From the NCBI GenBank assembly GCA_900552125.1, contig URYK01000008.1, positions 16,792 to 80,791 on the forward strand: a stretch of DNA of 64,000 nucleotides. Reading direction: 5' to 3'. Origin of the DNA: an uncultured Solobacterium sp. Lineage in GTDB: Bacteria > Bacillota_I > Bacilli_A > Erysipelotrichales > Erysipelotrichaceae. Shown here piece by piece: positions 8,524-18,107 of this stretch. Below the pieces are notes generated by a model. The model searched no databases. It was given only the letters and a program-made list of their open reading frames with translations, and was not told the DNA's origin. Position 1 is the stretch's first letter. Each line of letters opens with the position of its first letter. The translations under genes and the position numbers were made by a program.

Positions 8524-9687
8524 ATGAATTTTATCGAGAAAAACACAAAAAAAGTCGCTCTAATTCTTTGTTTAGCAACGGCAGGATCTGCAGTGACTAC
8601 AGTATATGCGGCACAAAACTCTGATGGCTGGCATGGAAATGGCAGCGAAAGAGTCTACAAAATGGACGGACAGGTAAAAACAGAATCCTGGGTCTTTGAC
8701 GAAGCTGGAAGTTACTACCTAGATAGTGAAGGCCATCCAATTACTAGTTCATGGAAAGAAATTAATGGTTCTACTTACTATTTTGATTCTGAAGGGCACC
8801 GTGTAAACGGAAAACAAGTAATTGATGGACATGAATACACATTCCAGAAATCAGGCGTTCTATTAACTGGATGGAACGAAGTTAGAGATACATACTATAG
8901 CGAATATGGTGTACCTGTAACTGGTGTACAGACTATCGATGGAAAAGAATATAATTTTGATGACAATGGAAAGATTGTTAGCGGATGGGCTGAAGTAAAT
9001 GGTAAAAAAGTTTACTTTAAAGAAGATGGTTCATTAGCAACTAGCGAAACTAAAATTGATGGCAAAAAATATAACTTTAACGAAGATGGTACTTTAACTA
9101 CAGGTTGGGTTAAAAAAGATGGTGAAAAATACTATTACACAAAATACGGCTATGTAACTAAAGGCTGGAAAACTATTGATGATAAGAAGTATTATTTCAA
9201 CAAAAAAGGACAAGCTTTAACAAGCACTGAATATGCTGGTTATAAATTTAACAAAAATGGTGTAGCTACTAAGATTAAGAAGTCAAGCAAGAAATCAAGC
9301 TCTGAATCTTCTAGCAGCAGTAGCAGCAATAGTTCACGTTCTTATAGCGCAAGTACTACTACAGTAAATGCTGATGGTGGTATTGCATCTGCAGCATTAG
9401 CTCAGATTGGTGTTGCTCAGGACTGTACTGCACTTGCAAGTAATGCATTGGCTGCTCAGGGAATTTATTTCCACGGATGGCCTGCAGAATATATGTCTTT
9501 AGGAACAATCACTAGTAATCCTCAGCCAGGAGATTTAGTTTACTATGATGATGGTGGCGCTGGTGTTCCTCATATCGCAGTATATGTAGGTAATGGTCAG
9601 GCTGTTCATGGTGGATGGCTAGGTACTACTGTAAAAGGTTCTGTTTATGTAGGCAGCACTCCTGTATACATTCGTGTTACTAAATAA
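8524..9687 (+). CDS. secreted NlpC/P60-type cell-wall hydrolase with wall-binding repeats
   Basis: A 387-residue exported protein. Residues 1-30 are a signal peptide ending near VYAAQ. Residues about 35-245 are a tandem series of about 20-residue glucan/choline-binding-type repeats (patterns such as GWAEVNGKKVYF, DGKKYNFNEDG, TTGWVKKDGEKYYY). A Ser-rich linker covers about 250-280. The C-terminal domain (about 285-387) fits NlpC/P60 or CHAP cysteine peptidases: Cys301 in DCTALA, His350 in HIAVYVG, and a further His362. It probably cuts peptidoglycan stem peptides while anchored by the repeats. The gene follows the penicillin-binding protein and has its own promoter and terminator. Confidence 0.88.
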   Translation: MNFIEKNTKKVALILCLATAGSAVTTVYAAQNSDGWHGNGSERVYKMDGQVKTESWVFDEAGSYYLDSEGHPITSSWKEINGSTYYFDSEGHRVNGKQVIDGHEYTFQKSGVLLTGWNEVRDTYYSEYGVPVTGVQTIDGKEYNFDDNGKIVSGWAEVNGKKVYFKEDGSLATSETKIDGKKYNFNEDGTLTTGWVKKDGEKYYYTKYGYVTKGWKTIDDKKYYFNKKGQALTSTEYAGYKFNKNGVATKIKKSSKKSSSESSSSSSSNSSRSYSASTTTVNADGGIASAALAQIGVAQDCTALASNALAAQGIYFHGWPAEYMSLGTITSNPQPGDLVYYDDGGAGVPHIAVYVGNGQAVHGGWLGTTVKGSVYVGSTPVYIRVTK

Positions 9688-9690
9688 TTA

Positions 9691-9717
9691 AAAGAAGGTT
9701 TATCCTTCTTTTTTTCT
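9691..9717 (+). terminator. terminator of the wall hydrolase gene
   Basis: AAAGAAGG-TTTAT-CCTTCTTT (9691-9711) followed by TTTTTC, three bases after the stop codon. Confidence 0.88.
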
Positions 9718-9811
9718 TTATTATCTTAATTTTTCTTAAATTTTACTATTTTTATTCGTTCTAAGCATTATTTCTGTTATTCATGCTTAATTATACATAA
9801 AAATATTAAAA

Positions 9812-9873
9812 GCTTGTTAAAACGTTTAAAACAAGCAAAAAAGGCACACCCTCATTTATATCAGAGAGTGTGC
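9812..9873 (-). terminator. tandem terminator hairpins downstream of nagA
   Basis: The first hairpin (arms 9844-9853 and 9864-9873, one G-U pair on the minus strand) is followed by CTTTTTTGC. The second (9812-9818 with 9830-9836) is followed by TTTTAATATTTTT. The first hairpin also has T-runs on the plus strand, so it may work both ways. Confidence 0.8.
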
Positions 9874-9877
9874 TTTT

Positions 9878-10987
9878 TTATACCATACTACGTCCATTTA
9901 TAATGACATCTTTTATTTTAAAATCATGTGTTAAGACAACCAGATTAATTCTTCTTCCTAACCCGATCTCATAAGAATATGATTTCAGCATTTTAGCTGC
10001 ATTCGTAGAACACATTTGAATACAGGAAGAAAGATTATAATCCAGTTTTTCATATAAGAACTGAAATATATCTAATAAATCATGAATACTGCCTAATAAA
10101 ACATTATCTTTATAAACCGCACCATCTTTTACTATGCTGCCATCTTTCAATGTAAAGCCATTAGGATACGTAAAGCCTGAAAACAAAGTACCGTCACTAA
10201 CCGCAACTACTCGATTCGTCCCTAATAACTGAATCAGCCATCTTAGCATTTCCTTTTGAATATGCACTCCATCAACAATAATCTCACATAAGCAGTTCGA
10301 TAAAAATGCTGCATCCATAATTCCCGGCTTACTAGAGTCGATACCTGGCATGGTATTCCCTAGATGAGTTATTTGTGTTGCTCCTTTTTCAAATGCCTGC
10401 AATGTTTGCGCATAATCGGCATTAGTATGTCCTAAAGACACCTCTACACCATATAAATGCAGTAAAGAAATAGCCTCCATTGCATTTGGAAGTTCTGGTG
10501 CTATTGTCATAATTCTTATATCATCATGATATTCTGATAAAAAATCTTCCAACTCACCTAAATGAATATCTTGTAGATTTTCTTTTTTTATCGCACCACA
10601 TTGATCTGGATGTAAATAAGGTCCTTCTAAATGTGTACCTTCATATCTAGCTCCACGATAATCACCACGAAATGCCCTACGGTATGCATCTAAATAGGTT
10701 TTATATACACTCAAAGAATTAGCTCTTATTGTAGGGCAAAAAGAAGTAATTCCTCTTTTCGCATATTCTTTCGCAAGCATATGCAGATGTTTTTTATCTG
10801 TACTTTCACAAGTTAACCCATGAAAACCATGAGTATGAATATCCACAAGTCCAGGTATGGCAATATCACTCATCATGTGTGGTGTTTTATAATCTATACG
10901 TTCCACTATTCCATTTTCTAAATGCAAATCACCAAATACCATTGTACCATCTAACATGAATTTTACATTCTCAATGATTCGTTTCAT
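9878..10987 (-). CDS. nagA: N-acetylglucosamine-6-phosphate deacetylase
   Basis: A 369-residue amidohydrolase that removes acetate from N-acetylglucosamine-6-phosphate, feeding amino sugars from wall recycling or mucin into metabolism. The metal-binding HxH is in DIHTHGFHG. The catalytic-face Glu is in LEGPYL, then LGHTNADY and the catalytic Asp in VSDGT. HLGNTMPG replaces the more usual HLFNAM. The start at 10987 is set by AAAGGATG nine bases upstream; an earlier in-frame ATG (11047) lacks a site. No nagB is adjacent, so the gene stands alone. Confidence 0.93.
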   Translation of the reverse strand: MKRIIENVKFMLDGTMVFGDLHLENGIVERIDYKTPHMMSDIAIPGLVDIHTHGFHGLTCESTDKKHLHMLAKEYAKRGITSFCPTIRANSLSVYKTYLDAYRRAFRGDYRGARYEGTHLEGPYLHPDQCGAIKKENLQDIHLGELEDFLSEYHDDIRIMTIAPELPNAMEAISLLHLYGVEVSLGHTNADYAQTLQAFEKGATQITHLGNTMPGIDSSKPGIMDAAFLSNCLCEIIVDGVHIQKEMLRWLIQLLGTNRVVAVSDGTLFSGFTYPNGFTLKDGSIVKDGAVYKDNVLLGSIHDLLDIFQFLYEKLDYNLSSCIQMCSTNAAKMLKSYSYEIGLGRRINLVVLTHDFKIKDVIINGRSMV

Positions 10988-11168
10988 ATGAACACATCCT
11001 TTATTTTTATTGTATTGCATTAAAACATCATTTACAAGTAAATGCATAAACTTCTTTAGAAATTCTTTTGAAATTTCACCTAAATTCCTTAATACTTTTT
11101 TCTTATACTTTTTTTGAGGTAGAAATTGTACTAATCTGTTGTATAATGAACAAAAAGGGGTGGTACTA

Positions 11169-11879
11169 ATGAATTCAAAAATCTTAATTGCTGAAGATGA
11201 AACCGCAATTGCAGACGCAATCGAAATCTATTTAAAAAGCCAGCAGTATGAAACAATAAAAGCCTCAAATGGAGCCGTTGCCTGGGATATCATTCAAAAA
11301 GAAAATATCGATCTGGCAATCATAGATATTATGATGCCTGTGTTAGACGGAATTTCCCTTACAATGAAAATCAAAGAGAACTATGATTTCCCTATCATCA
11401 TTTTGTCCGCAAAATCAGAAGATATTGATAAGATAACAGGACTAAATATAGGAGCGGATGACTATATCACCAAACCTTTTGTGCCAATGGAACTATTAGC
11501 TCGTGTAAATGCCCAATTACGCCGTCATAAACGCTATCTCCATTTATTAGCTCAAAAGAAAGAAGAAGATGAATGTCTGCTTTTAGGTGGAATTGAACTT
11601 CACAAAAAAAGCAAAGAAGTGTTTGTGGATGGAGAAATCAAACATTTAACACCAATTGAATTTCGCATTTTAAAACTCTTTTTAGAATACCCTGGACAAG
11701 TATTTTCAAGTGAAGATATTTATGAACATGTTTGGAATGAATCAGCCGTAAACACAGAAACTGTTATGGTACATATACGTAACCTGAGAGAGAAAATTGA
11801 AATTAATCCACGCTCTCCTCGTTATATAAAAGTAGTCTGGGGCGTTGGCTACAAAATCGAAAAACAAGAGAGGAGATAA
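11169..11879 (+). CDS. OmpR/PhoB-family response regulator
   Basis: A 236-residue DNA-binding response regulator. The receiver domain (1-120) has the acidic pair at Asp10/Glu11, phosphoacceptor Asp53 in IIDIMMP, a conserved LSAKSE strand and the Lys of ITKPF. The winged-helix domain (about 140-235) shows LTPIEFRIL and VWGVGYKIE. The start at 11169 follows GGGGTGG; an ATG 10 codons earlier is not preceded by a site. A TATAAT lies just upstream. It is paired with the kinase that begins four bases after its stop. Targets are not visible; the decayed bacteriocin operon directly downstream is one candidate. Confidence 0.93.
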   Translation: MNSKILIAEDETAIADAIEIYLKSQQYETIKASNGAVAWDIIQKENIDLAIIDIMMPVLDGISLTMKIKENYDFPIIILSAKSEDIDKITGLNIGADDYITKPFVPMELLARVNAQLRRHKRYLHLLAQKKEEDECLLLGGIELHKKSKEVFVDGEIKHLTPIEFRILKLFLEYPGQVFSSEDIYEHVWNESAVNTETVMVHIRNLREKIEINPRSPRYIKVVWGVGYKIEKQERR

Positions 11880-11882
11880 CAT

Positions 11883-13553
11883 ATGAAAAAGAACAGATGG
11901 ATAAATCTTGTTATTATTATCAGTGTTTTAGCCGCAATCATAACTATGTTTTATTTTTTCCCTTCTATTTATGTAAAAGCAATATATGATTACGAAAACT
12001 CTGAATCATTTATACAAAATGAGATAATCTATTTTTCTGAAGATATAAGTAATACAGGTTATGCTTTTAACCCTCTTAACCCTTACATGTCATCTTCTAT
12101 TTTGCGCATTACCACTATCGTTTCTTTTATCCTTTTCCTCTGGTCTTTGATCATCCCATATAAATCCGCAATAAAATCAGGAATTTACCGTTTCTTTACT
12201 GATAAGCTCCCTTATGAGGCTACATGGCTTCTTACAGTCTTATTATTCATCCTATATGTAAATTATTCCGCAAAATCTATTTATTTAATGTTTAACATCC
12301 CTTTTTATTTCGATATTTTATCCCAAGATACCTGGCAGGTCGCAGGTGCCAGTATCCTACAATTTCTATCTCTAAGTGTTTTATTCTTCTTTATTTCCGG
12401 AAGTGCTTTCTCCATACGTTCTATATTCCACAATTGTTTGCGTTCATCATTTAAAGAACATTCTTTTATATTTAAAAATTCTATTACTATGAAAACAAAA
12501 TTAAAGAGTTTCCTTCATTATCTCATTGAATTCAAACCACAGGATAAGCAGGATAAACATGTAATCATTTTACTTATTTTTCATTTTATGGCGATTATTT
12601 TATGTTGTATACTTTGGGGAAATGGCTTATTATCTATCCTTTTTATCATTCTCTATTGTATTCTTATTTATATCTACCAACATCGAAAGAATCGTAAACT
12701 ACGAAATGATTATCAGACTTTATCCCAGATCCTACAGCGTGTTGCAGGAGGTGATTTTAAAACCTCTATTGATGAAAAGTTAGGGAGCTATGAACCTCTT
12801 AAGCAAAATCTGCAGAATATTGAGAATTCATTTCAAGAAGCTGTCTCACAGGAAGTTCGTTCACAAAACATGCGTACAGAATTAATCACGAATGTTTCTC
12901 ATGATTTAAAGACCCCTCTGACATCAATGATCAGTTACATTGATTTACTAAAGAAACCTGATATTACCCCTGAACAGCAGCAGCACTATATCCAGATACT
13001 AGATAATAGTAGTAATCGTTTAAAGCACTTGATAGAAGATATTTTTGAAATAAGTAAGGCAACCTCAGGTAACCTGCAGTTTGATTTTATGCAGGTAGAT
13101 ATCGTATCCTTAATAAAGCAGGTAGAAATGGAATATGAATCTTTGTTGAAGGCTCATGATCTAACTGTTCGTAATTCTTTTAGTAATGAAAAAATCATCA
13201 TAGAATTAGACCCTCAAAAAACATTCCGCATTTTAGAAAATCTTTTTGTAAATGCCGGTAAGTACGCAATGGAACATACACGTATTTATATCCACATAGA
13301 AGAAAATGAGGATACAGTATCTATTACTATTAAAAACATCTCCGCAATAGAGCTTAACTTTGAACCAGATACCATTGTAGAACGCTTTCAGCGCGCTGAT
13401 GCGTCAAGAAACACAGAAGGTAGTGGATTAGGCCTAGCAATCGCAAAAAGCTTCACAGAGCTTCAAAAAGGCCATATTGAGATTGTATTTGATGCAGATT
13501 TATTCACTGTCGGATTAACCTTCCCTAAATCACAACAGATACATAATACATAA
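11883..13553 (+). CDS. multipass sensor histidine kinase
   Basis: A 556-residue kinase. The N-terminal half contains about six hydrophobic membrane segments (near 8-28, 75-95, 115-135, 155-180, 225-245, 248-265). An amphipathic linker (GGDFKTSIDEKLGSYEPL, about 285-330) leads to the dimerisation helix with phosphoacceptor His340 in NVSHDLKTPLTSM. The HATPase domain includes NLFVNAGKYA and GSGLGLAIAKS. The membrane part resembles kinases that sense cell-envelope stress, but the signal is unknown. It is co-transcribed with the regulator upstream. No terminator is obvious before the next genes. Confidence 0.92.
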   Translation: MKKNRWINLVIIISVLAAIITMFYFFPSIYVKAIYDYENSESFIQNEIIYFSEDISNTGYAFNPLNPYMSSSILRITTIVSFILFLWSLIIPYKSAIKSGIYRFFTDKLPYEATWLLTVLLFILYVNYSAKSIYLMFNIPFYFDILSQDTWQVAGASILQFLSLSVLFFFISGSAFSIRSIFHNCLRSSFKEHSFIFKNSITMKTKLKSFLHYLIEFKPQDKQDKHVIILLIFHFMAIILCCILWGNGLLSILFIILYCILIYIYQHRKNRKLRNDYQTLSQILQRVAGGDFKTSIDEKLGSYEPLKQNLQNIENSFQEAVSQEVRSQNMRTELITNVSHDLKTPLTSMISYIDLLKKPDITPEQQQHYIQILDNSSNRLKHLIEDIFEISKATSGNLQFDFMQVDIVSLIKQVEMEYESLLKAHDLTVRNSFSNEKIIIELDPQKTFRILENLFVNAGKYAMEHTRIYIHIEENEDTVSITIKNISAIELNFEPDTIVERFQRADASRNTEGSGLGLAIAKSFTELQKGHIEIVFDADLFTVGLTFPKSQQIHNT

Positions 13554-13624
13554 AAAATAAAATCGCTTTATAAATTCATTATCTTTTATATATGCTCTAA
13601 GTATAGAAGAAAGAAGGTATAATA

Positions 13625-13681
13625 ATGGAAAAGAGTAGATTGATTTTACCAATATTGTGCCTGGAACTTGGTTTTAATTGA
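13625..13681 (+). CDS. candidate 18-residue peptide
   Basis: A short frame with ATG at 13625 preceded by AGAAGG at good spacing, encoding MEKSRLILPILCLELGFN and then TGA. It is hydrophobic in the middle with one Cys. It lies between the histidine kinase and the bacteriocin-immunity pseudogene, where a peptide precursor could be expected, but it is far shorter than a lactococcin-972 precursor. It may be a signalling peptide, a remnant, or chance. Nothing else is seen in the 220-base spacer. Confidence 0.3.
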   Translation: MEKSRLILPILCLELGFN

Positions 13682-13773
13682 ATAAATAAAAGAAAGTAAA
13701 GTTGAAAACAAGTCAGGCATAATACACTGTAATAAAAATTATTTATATGAGTAATAATCAAAGGAGAACACTT

Positions 13774-15848
13774 ATGAATAAAATAATAAAAACATTTATT
13801 GCGTGCTTATCCTTCTTTATCTTTTATCTTACTTTTTCAACTTATAGTTTTGCAGAAAAATACAAGTATGATAACTACGGTTCCAGTTTAGCAGAGACAT
13901 ATGATCTGAATTATAAAGTTTATCAGATAAGTCTAGGTGCTGATATTTCAGAAAGCATAGAAGAGTTGATTTCATTTGCCGATAGTCATAAATATATTAT
14001 TAAACTAGGAATAACAGAGAGTTTAAACAGCAATAATACAATTGATTCGCAATTTATTTATGACCCTTTGAAAAAATAGCTTTACATACTGTTCAGGGAA
14101 AAGAGTTTTCTTTTTCAAATAATCAGCAACAATATCTATCAACAAATAAAGATGACAAAAGAGCATATGATTTTATTGATTTTGTAGATAAAAGAAATGC
14201 ACAGCCATATCAGACTACCGTTCGATTTTATCCGTTATCTGCTTACAAGGAAATAGGCAAAAATAATAAAATAAATAATGTATATTTTTATGCAAATGAT
14301 ACAGAAGAACACATACATACAGAAATTATGAACAGTACTTTAAAGAGTAAGATAGATTCAGAAGTTGAATTATCTACAGAGCCTGTTTCATCAAATCAAA
14401 CGGATTTGATTATAAAATTATTATTTGTCTGTGTTATATCTATAATCTTAGGGTATAACTGTTTTGTATTAAAAAAGCGAAAAGAAATCACCATTAGAAA
14501 ACTGTTTGGAAACGCAACAAAGCAAATAACAAAAAAACTATTTGGCAGAAAACTTTTGGAAAATATAGTCTTGTACGTAGTTATTCAATTTATTTGTTTT
14601 GTAATATTTGTTCATAATATAAGATCAGTTGTATACCCTTTCGTTAAATTATTAGGTATATACTTTAGTTTATTTCTAATATTCCAAATATTAACTTTTG
14701 TCTGCATGTATTATTTTGTAAAAAGACAAAATTCATATTTGACTATTAAACAGACACAGAGCATAAAGAGAGCAACTATCATAAATTTATGTATAAAGTT
14801 TGCAGTCATAGTTCTTATTCTACCGATGTTGATTAACTTTTTTACCATAGGAGTAGATTCTGTTTCTGAATTCTATTATATTGTTTCTAATAAAAACGTA
14901 TTAAAAAATATGGTTTATATCAATAGCGTAGATGATCGTCAAAATGAAGATATAAATATTGATGAGATAATAGAAGATTTTTGCAATTATGCACATAAAC
15001 ATGGAGCAGTATATCAGAATTTTGAAGATTACGAAGCATTCCAATATCTAGAAAAACAAGGTCAAGATAGCTTTTTCAAGGATTTAAAGCCCTATATAAT
15101 AGTTAATAAAGCGTATCTAGATGATTATACATTACATGATGTCAATGGAAATGTTATTGATATTAACAATATAAATAAAGAGACAATATTTGTTCCATCT
15201 AATATCTATGAAAAAGAAGACATATCAATGTATTGCAAGGGGGAATGTAATATTGTTGAGGTACAGTCAGGAAATACATACTGGAATCAGCATATCCATT
15301 CTGATATACGCAAATTAAAGGATCCTTATGTAGTGTATGAACCAAATCCTATTTATGCTATTGGAAGTAACAGTTACTATTTATTAATAGATACGGCAGA
15401 AAAGCAAAAGGAATTACAAGACTATATGAATAAATCTGATTATGGAAAGTATATAACGTTTCAGAATACATCAAATGAATACGATATAATATATCAGGAA
15501 TATAAAGATGATATTATATTCTTATTACCATTATTTATAACATATATATTTGTTATTCTAATTTTCATTTATCAAAACGTTTACTTATATTTTATCGAAA
15601 ACAGGAAAAAATTTGCAATCGAATATTTATTAGGCATGAGTTATTTACAGCGTCATGGCGATATAATCTATAAAAATATATTAGTATATGCTCCTATATT
15701 GCTGTTCCTGTATTTTATGAATCACATTTCATAGAAGCTATCTGTTATATGTATTTTGATTTCCATATTATTTGAATTCTTAACTTTCTATGTATTAATT
15801 CGTAAATTTGAAAATAAAAGGATCATTGAAATCCTGAAAGGGGAATAA
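13774..15848 (+). pseudogene. bacteriocin-associated integral membrane (putative immunity) protein, disrupted
   Basis: One reading frame of about 690 codons, broken twice. The first part begins at 13774 (AAAGGAG upstream) with a signal-like segment and stops at TAG 14077. The sequence resumes at once in the next frame (FEKIALHTVQGKEF and on), so one base is missing in the T/A run 14067-14076. The frame then runs to an in-frame TAG at 15732, beyond which 37 sensible codons (KLSVICILISILFEF and on, ending ILKGE) reach the TAA at 15846. Membrane segments lie near both ends with a large outer domain between, the layout of the DUF1430 / bact_immun_7tm family that accompanies lactococcin-972 bacteriocins. 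The ABC gene follows after two bases. Family by pattern; the lesions are seen directly. Confidence 0.75.
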
Positions 15849-15850
15849 AT

Positions 15851-16485
15851 ATGAATATCGTAGAAGTAAGCCATATAAAAAAATCATTTGGTCAACATGT
15901 AATATTTGATGATTTTTCCTTTTCTGTAAAGCAAGGAGAGTTTTTAGGAATTTCAGGAAAATCAGGGACAGGAAAATCCACCCTGTTAAATATGATAGGT
16001 TTATTAGATAAGCCTGATACAGGAGAAATTACTTTATTTGGAGAACAGAATATTCTTCCTTTTCAAGAAAAGCGGAAAAATTCTTGAAATTTCATATCGG
16101 ATATTTATTTCAGAATTTTGCATTATTAGAAAATGAAACTGTGTATTATAATATGAATATTGCCGTTGAATATCATAAAATTGATAATAAAAAAGAAAAA
16201 ATTAAAGAAGCATTGGAAATGGTAGGATTATCCGGATATGATAATAAAAAAATTTATGAATGTTCAGGTGGTGAGCAGCAAAGAATCGCAATAGCTAGGT
16301 TGTTGATAAAACCTTGTGAACTAGTTTTAGCGGATGAGCCAACAGGAAGTCTGGATTCGGAAAACAAGAAATTAGTTTTCTCATTATTAAAAAAATTACA
16401 GGATATGGGGAAAACCTTAATTGTGGTAAGTCATGATGAGGATTTATTACGTATTACGGATCGTATTATTTATCTTAACCAATAA
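15851..16485 (+). pseudogene. bacteriocin-export ABC transporter ATPase (lactococcin-972 group), frameshifted
   Basis: A complete ABC ATPase split by one frameshift. The first part (15851-16087) holds Walker A (GKSGTGKSTLLN). The second holds the Q-loop (YLFQNFALLE), signature (CSGGEQQRIAIAR), Walker B (LVLADEPTGSLD) and switch (VSHD). Restoring one A in the five-A run at 16076-16080 gives continuous KRKKFLKFHIGYLFQ, so a single base loss explains the break. The length and loop order fit small ATPases that pair with DUF1430 membrane proteins. An ATG at 16084 could restart the second half, but without Walker A it could not hydrolyse ATP. Confidence 0.8.
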
Positions 16486-16510
16486 AAGGGCAATTAATCT
16501 TGCCCTTTTT
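16484..16510. terminator. bidirectional terminator
   Basis: AAAAGGGCAA-TTAATC-TTGCCCTTTT, overlapping the ABC stop codon, with T-runs usable on the plus strand and, more weakly, on the minus strand for the converging frame at 16554. Confidence 0.88.
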
Positions 16511-16553
16511 GTATAACTTAGTATTTTCCTTAACTTTCCTTTCTTTAATAATT

Positions 16554-16841
16554 TTAGAAAACATACTTTTCATTTTTTTCTTCTGTATTTTTTAACCGCC
16601 TGAACAAAGTAGCTCTAGAAATCCTTAAACTTTCAGCTATCTCATCATCATTTTCAGTTTCCATTCGTTTTCTGATTTCTTCAACTTTGATATATGAACG
16701 GTTCTTCTTTTTGTCCTCCCCTCTAGAACAATAGAGTTTTCGATACACTTCCTGTTTATCATAACTGATTATCATGTATGTATCATAAAAATTTGCTCCG
16801 CTCATGACTTCTGTCATAGCAGGTACAATTTGCCATTGCAT
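16554..16841 (-). CDS. hypothetical protein with C-terminal helix-turn-helix-like segment (possibly a remnant)
   Basis: An open frame of 95 codons. No ribosome binding site precedes its first ATG (16841) or the internal ATGs, and the frame stays open a further 18 codons upstream of that ATG with a hydrophobic, Cys-containing segment (FLFCCGCLLLVQPLQ) but no start codon. The C-terminal half is basic, and DDEIAESLRISRATLFRRLK reads like a helix-turn-helix. This looks like the tail of a once longer or signal-bearing gene. Function and reality are uncertain. Confidence 0.35.
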   Translation of the reverse strand: MQWQIVPAMTEVMSGANFYDTYMIISYDKQEVYRKLYCSRGEDKKKNRSYIKVEEIRKRMETENDDEIAESLRISRATLFRRLKNTEEKNEKYVF

Positions 16842-16895
16842 CTGCAGCGGCTGGACAAGAAGTAAGCAACCGCAGCAAAATAAAAAACCTGTTTT

Positions 16896-17165
16896 TTATA
16901 GTTTTTCTGCTAGTTCTTTCAATGTATCAGCAGCACTTTTAATAGCCTGATTTGAACCTTGTATATAACAATCATACTGGTTCATATACTTTTCTATATA
17001 TTTCTGATACTTCTTCTTATCTAAATTCTCCTGCATCGACACATTCATTAGATTCGAGAGATTTATATTCTTATCAGGCATTTCAGCAGCATGTAATGAA
17101 CTTGTTTGCGTAAATACAATTCCGCCAGTTATTACTGACATCAAAATAGCTTTTGTTCTTTTCAT
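16896..17165 (-). CDS. small secreted protein of unknown function
   Basis: An 89-residue protein. AGAGGGG lies seven bases before the ATG. Residues 1-27 form a clear signal peptide (Lys/Arg start, hydrophobic core, LHAA cleavage region). The mature part of about 60 residues is charged and helical with one Cys (DCYIQGSNQAIKSAADTL). No known motif is seen. It lies close to the decayed bacteriocin operon, so a bacteriocin-like or immunity role is conceivable, but nothing in the sequence proves it. Confidence 0.6.
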   Translation of the reverse strand: MKRTKAILMSVITGGIVFTQTSSLHAAEMPDKNINLSNLMNVSMQENLDKKKYQKYIEKYMNQYDCYIQGSNQAIKSAADTLKELAEKL

Positions 17166-17260
17166 TTCATATCCCCTCTATCACACATGAATAATATTTA
17201 ATTTATTCAAAAAGATTACTACATTTGTATTAGAATAATCTCATTAAAATCATATATAAA

Positions 17261-17287
17261 AACGATAATCAACATTAGACTATCGTT
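17261..17287. terminator. bidirectional terminator
   Basis: AACGATA/TATCGTT (17261-17267 with 17281-17287) with T-runs on both strands. It ends the methyltransferase transcript on the minus strand. Confidence 0.78.
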
Positions 17288-17297
17288 TTTTTCTCTA

Positions 17298-18062
17298 TCA
17301 ATCTTTTCTAGCAACCATCATATAACGATGAATACTTGCTTCAATTCTACCTTTATTTTCTAGGATTTCCTGTGCTTTCCACAATTCCTTTAAATGCTTA
17401 TCAACTGAAAAATCAGGGAATTCCCATTCAATAATCCTTGCGAACCAGACAAGAGCACCAACATCATAAAATTTTATAGGGCGAAATGCTTCCTGCCCTT
17501 TCATTATCATAAAACCTGTATCAATAAACTTCTGCTCGGTAATAGATAAATAATTATCTGGGGCAGGTGAATCAGGCAGACTAGAATACAACAGTTCCAC
17601 AAGCCCTCGATCATTTTCAGCTCCAACCTGCTGAGTAATAAACAAACCATTCGGTTTTAATACTCGATAAATTTCTTTTTCATTAAATCCTCCATGGCGA
17701 TTGATAACCATGTCAAAAGTTTCATTTGGATATGGTAAGTACTTTGTAGCTACTGCTTCTTTAAAATCGATTCCTAAAGGTAAAAGCTTGTACTTACATA
17801 ACTCCACGTTAGGAGGATATGCTTCTGTAGCACTTAAATTTTTATAAGGATGTCCTAACGAAAGAAGAAATTCTCCACCGCCAGTATCCAAATCTAAGAT
17901 TTTCATCTCATCTTTACGATAGGATTGAATAACCCCCTCATAATCCCATGGCAAATCTTCTTCCTCTTCGTATCGGCCATGTATATGAGAAAAATCCCAG
18001 CCTTTTATATGCGCAGCTTCTTCTTCCAAATACCATTGTTTTTCTAATAATTCTCTTCTCAT
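17298..18062 (-). CDS. class I SAM-dependent methyltransferase
   Basis: A 254-residue Rossmann-fold methyltransferase. Motif I is DLDTGGGEFLLSLG; motif II is in SATEAYPPNVEL (an acidic residue ends the second strand); the later YPNETFDMVINRHGGF and VLKPNGLFI segments match motifs III-V. The start at 18062 is set by GAGGAG upstream; an earlier ATG (18083) is less well placed. The acceptor substrate cannot be read from the sequence. The gene stands alone and is preceded on its own strand by the structured element at 18108-18221, which may control it. Confidence 0.85.
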   Translation of the reverse strand: MRRELLEKQWYLEEEAAHIKGWDFSHIHGRYEEEEDLPWDYEGVIQSYRKDEMKILDLDTGGGEFLLSLGHPYKNLSATEAYPPNVELCKYKLLPLGIDFKEAVATKYLPYPNETFDMVINRHGGFNEKEIYRVLKPNGLFITQQVGAENDRGLVELLYSSLPDSPAPDNYLSITEQKFIDTGFMIMKGQEAFRPIKFYDVGALVWFARIIEWEFPDFSVDKHLKELWKAQEILENKGRIEASIHRYMMVARKD

Positions 18063-18107
18063 AATAACTACTCCTCGTATCATCTTTTTAACTAAATTAT
18101 CATAAAA

